Origin: Pseudomonadota bacterium
GTDB lineage: Bacteria; Pseudomonadota; Alphaproteobacteria; Paracaedibacterales; CAITNM01
DNA length: 30,612 nucleotides
Assembly: GCA_026400695.1 (NCBI GenBank)
Contig: JAPLON010000098.1
Coordinates: 1-30,612 of the forward strand
Reading direction: 5' to 3'
Made by a program: the position numbers and the translations under genes. The notes beneath the pieces are model-generated. The model was given only the letters and a program-made list of their open reading frames with translations. It ran no database searches and was not told the DNA's origin. This document shows, one piece after another, positions 29,250 through 30,612 of the stretch (position 1 is the stretch's first letter; each line of letters opens with the position of its first letter).

Positions 29250-30612
29250 TGTAGTAAAGATCAAACTCCACTGGGTGCGGTTGCATAGCTAATTTATTAC
29301 ACTCTTGCCATTTCATTTCTAAATGGGTTTCGATTAATTCTTTAGAAAATACTCCTGATTTAGTTAGGTAATCATTATCATTTTCAAGAGCTCTTAAAGC
29401 TTCACATAGGCTACCGCTTACAGATGGTAATTTTTTAGCAATATCTTTTTCCGTAAATAAATCAATATCCTGCGCATCACCTGGATGAATACGATTTTGA
29501 ATGCCATCTAACCCAGCTAAGAGCATCGCAGAAAACGCAAGGTAAGAGTTTGCAGTGGGATCAGGGAATCGAATTTCAACCCTCTTAGCTTTTGGCGATT
29601 TCACAATTGGAATTCTGCACGCAGCCGAACGATTTTGCGCAGAATAGGCACATATAACAGGCGCTTCGTACCCAGGTACCAAACGTTTATAACTATTAGT
29701 AGTAGGATTAGTAAAAGCATTTAAACTTTTTGCATGCTTTAAAATCCCACCTATATAAAATAGAGCCGTTTCAGAAAGCCCAGCATACTCATTACCAGCA
29801 AATAAGTTTTCTGATTTTTTCCACAAACTTTGGTGAACATGCATTCCAGAACCGTTATCTCCAAATATAGGTTTAGCCATGAAAGTTGCTGTTTTGCCGT
29901 AAAGGCGTGCCACATTTTTTACTACATATTTATAAACCTGCACTTCATCAGCTGTGCGAACTAAGTCATTGTAAACCAATCCTAATTCATGCTGTGCTTG
30001 TGCAACTTCATGGTGGTGCTTTTCAGCCTTTATACCCATTTCAACCATTTTAAAAATCATCTCCGCACGAATGTCATTAGACAAATCAAGCGGCTGAGCT
30101 GGAAAATACCCCCCCTTATGGGGTGTACGGTTACCATGCCCTATCACACTGTTCCCTTTTGAAAATTCATCAGAAGTAAGTTGAAAAAAAGAATGAGTTG
30201 GATCACTTTGAAAAGCGACCCCATCAAACATAAAAAATTCTGCCTCAGGCCCAAAGTAAGCTTGATCAGCAATAGCTGAACTTTGTAAATAACTTACACA
30301 TTTTTTAGCAACCTGCCTTGGATCTTTAGAATAAGGCTCACCAGATGCCGGATAATACACATCACAAATAACAATCGCAGTTGAGTATGAAGAAAATGGA
30401 TCTAGCCTCACGTTAGACAAATCAACGCCAAAATCAGGCTTCAAAAGCATATCTGATTCGTTAATGACGCACCATCCTGGAATTGATGAACCATCAAACA
30501 GTAATCCTTCCGCACAAATTTCCTCATCAACAGCACTAGTTGGGTAAGTAGTATGGTGCCAAGTACCTCGTAAATCAGTAAATCGAAAATCTACAAATTC
30601 AACTTGGTGGTG
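29242..30612 (-). CDS. glnA: Glutamine synthetase type I (N-terminus cut by window edge)
   Basis: Condenses glutamate and ammonia with ATP to glutamine in a dodecamer. The visible 456 codons start with VEFVDFRFTDLRGTWHHTT, so only about a dozen residues are missing. LLFDGSSIPGW, the metal-binding EAEFFMFD, the block GYFPAQPLDLSNDIRAEM, the ATP and glutamate region around HHHEVAQAQHE, GNDGSGMHVHQS-like FGDNGSGMHVHQSLW, and NSYKRLVPGYEAP are all present. The C-terminus ends HPVEFDLYYNA. The adenylylation site usually reading NLYDLP here reads DLFTEK, with Phe at the codon 29455-29457 in place of the modified Tyr. So covalent control by GlnE is probably absent. Lies upstream of lipB with overlap. 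Confidence 0.97.
   Translation of the reverse strand, partial: HHQVEFVDFRFTDLRGTWHHTTYPTSAVDEEICAEGLLFDGSSIPGWCVINESDMLLKPDFGVDLSNVRLDPFSSYSTAIVICDVYYPASGEPYSKDPRQVAKKCVSYLQSSAIADQAYFGPEAEFFMFDGVAFQSDPTHSFFQLTSDEFSKGNSVIGHGNRTPHKGGYFPAQPLDLSNDIRAEMIFKMVEMGIKAEKHHHEVAQAQHELGLVYNDLVRTADEVQVYKYVVKNVARLYGKTATFMAKPIFGDNGSGMHVHQSLWKKSENLFAGNEYAGLSETALFYIGGILKHAKSLNAFTNPTTNSYKRLVPGYEAPVICAYSAQNRSAACRIPIVKSPKAKRVEIRFPDPTANSYLAFSAMLLAGLDGIQNRIHPGDAQDIDLFTEKDIAKKLPSVSGSLCEALRALENDNDYLTKSGVFSKELIETHLEMKWQECNKLAMQPHPVEFDLYYNA

Overview
The window is a stretch of an AT-rich alphaproteobacterial chromosome, most likely from an intracellular or host-associated lineage of the Holosporales/Rickettsiales grade. 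I infer this from a Cox15-type heme A synthase, a bolA-grxD pair next to a purC-like gene (a remnant of the usual alphaproteobacterial pur cluster), the tolQRA order, and an unusual density of exported proteins with eukaryote-facing enzyme folds. No tRNA, rRNA, CRISPR array, complete insertion sequence or prophage was seen.

Layout. 1-3005: partial ctaA, an exported class 3 lipase with a hydrophobic insertion, and a small exported ankyrin-like protein, all on the minus strand. 3131-5422: the minus-strand rpsF-rpsR-DUF2232-rplI operon with a visible promoter and terminator. 5479-7010: a lipopolysaccharide-type glycosyltransferase overlapping a polysaccharide deacetylase. 7319-9470: a plus-strand operon of a degenerate PurC-like protein, BolA, monothiol glutaredoxin and RlmE. 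9456-14553: an STM3941-like membrane protein, a flavin reductase, a secreted patatin, an APC antiporter with a possible leader, and an unknown membrane protein. 14631-18182: an exported methyltransferase, a Nudix lipoprotein, an unknown exported protein and a duplicated, partly decayed segment. 18197-21764: a Tol operon in which the first gene is an in-frame fusion of a SlyB-type lipoprotein to TolQ, followed by tolR, tolA and, nine bases later, a secreted classical tyrosine phosphatase. 22074-30612: lpxB, secA, a lipoprotein with two tandem parvulin units, trmB, lipB and partial glnA.

How the genes work together. Housekeeping modules cover translation, outer-membrane lipid A, Sec export, periplasmic folding, lipoate, glutamine and respiratory heme. 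Between them lies an accessory layer of exported enzymes (lipase, patatin, methyltransferase, Nudix, a possible Cys-His deamidase, tyrosine phosphatase) that fits manipulation of a eukaryotic host; that role is inference. The most unusual object is the SlyB-TolQ fusion, which would put a lipidated glycine-zipper domain on the periplasmic N-terminus of the TolQ motor subunit.
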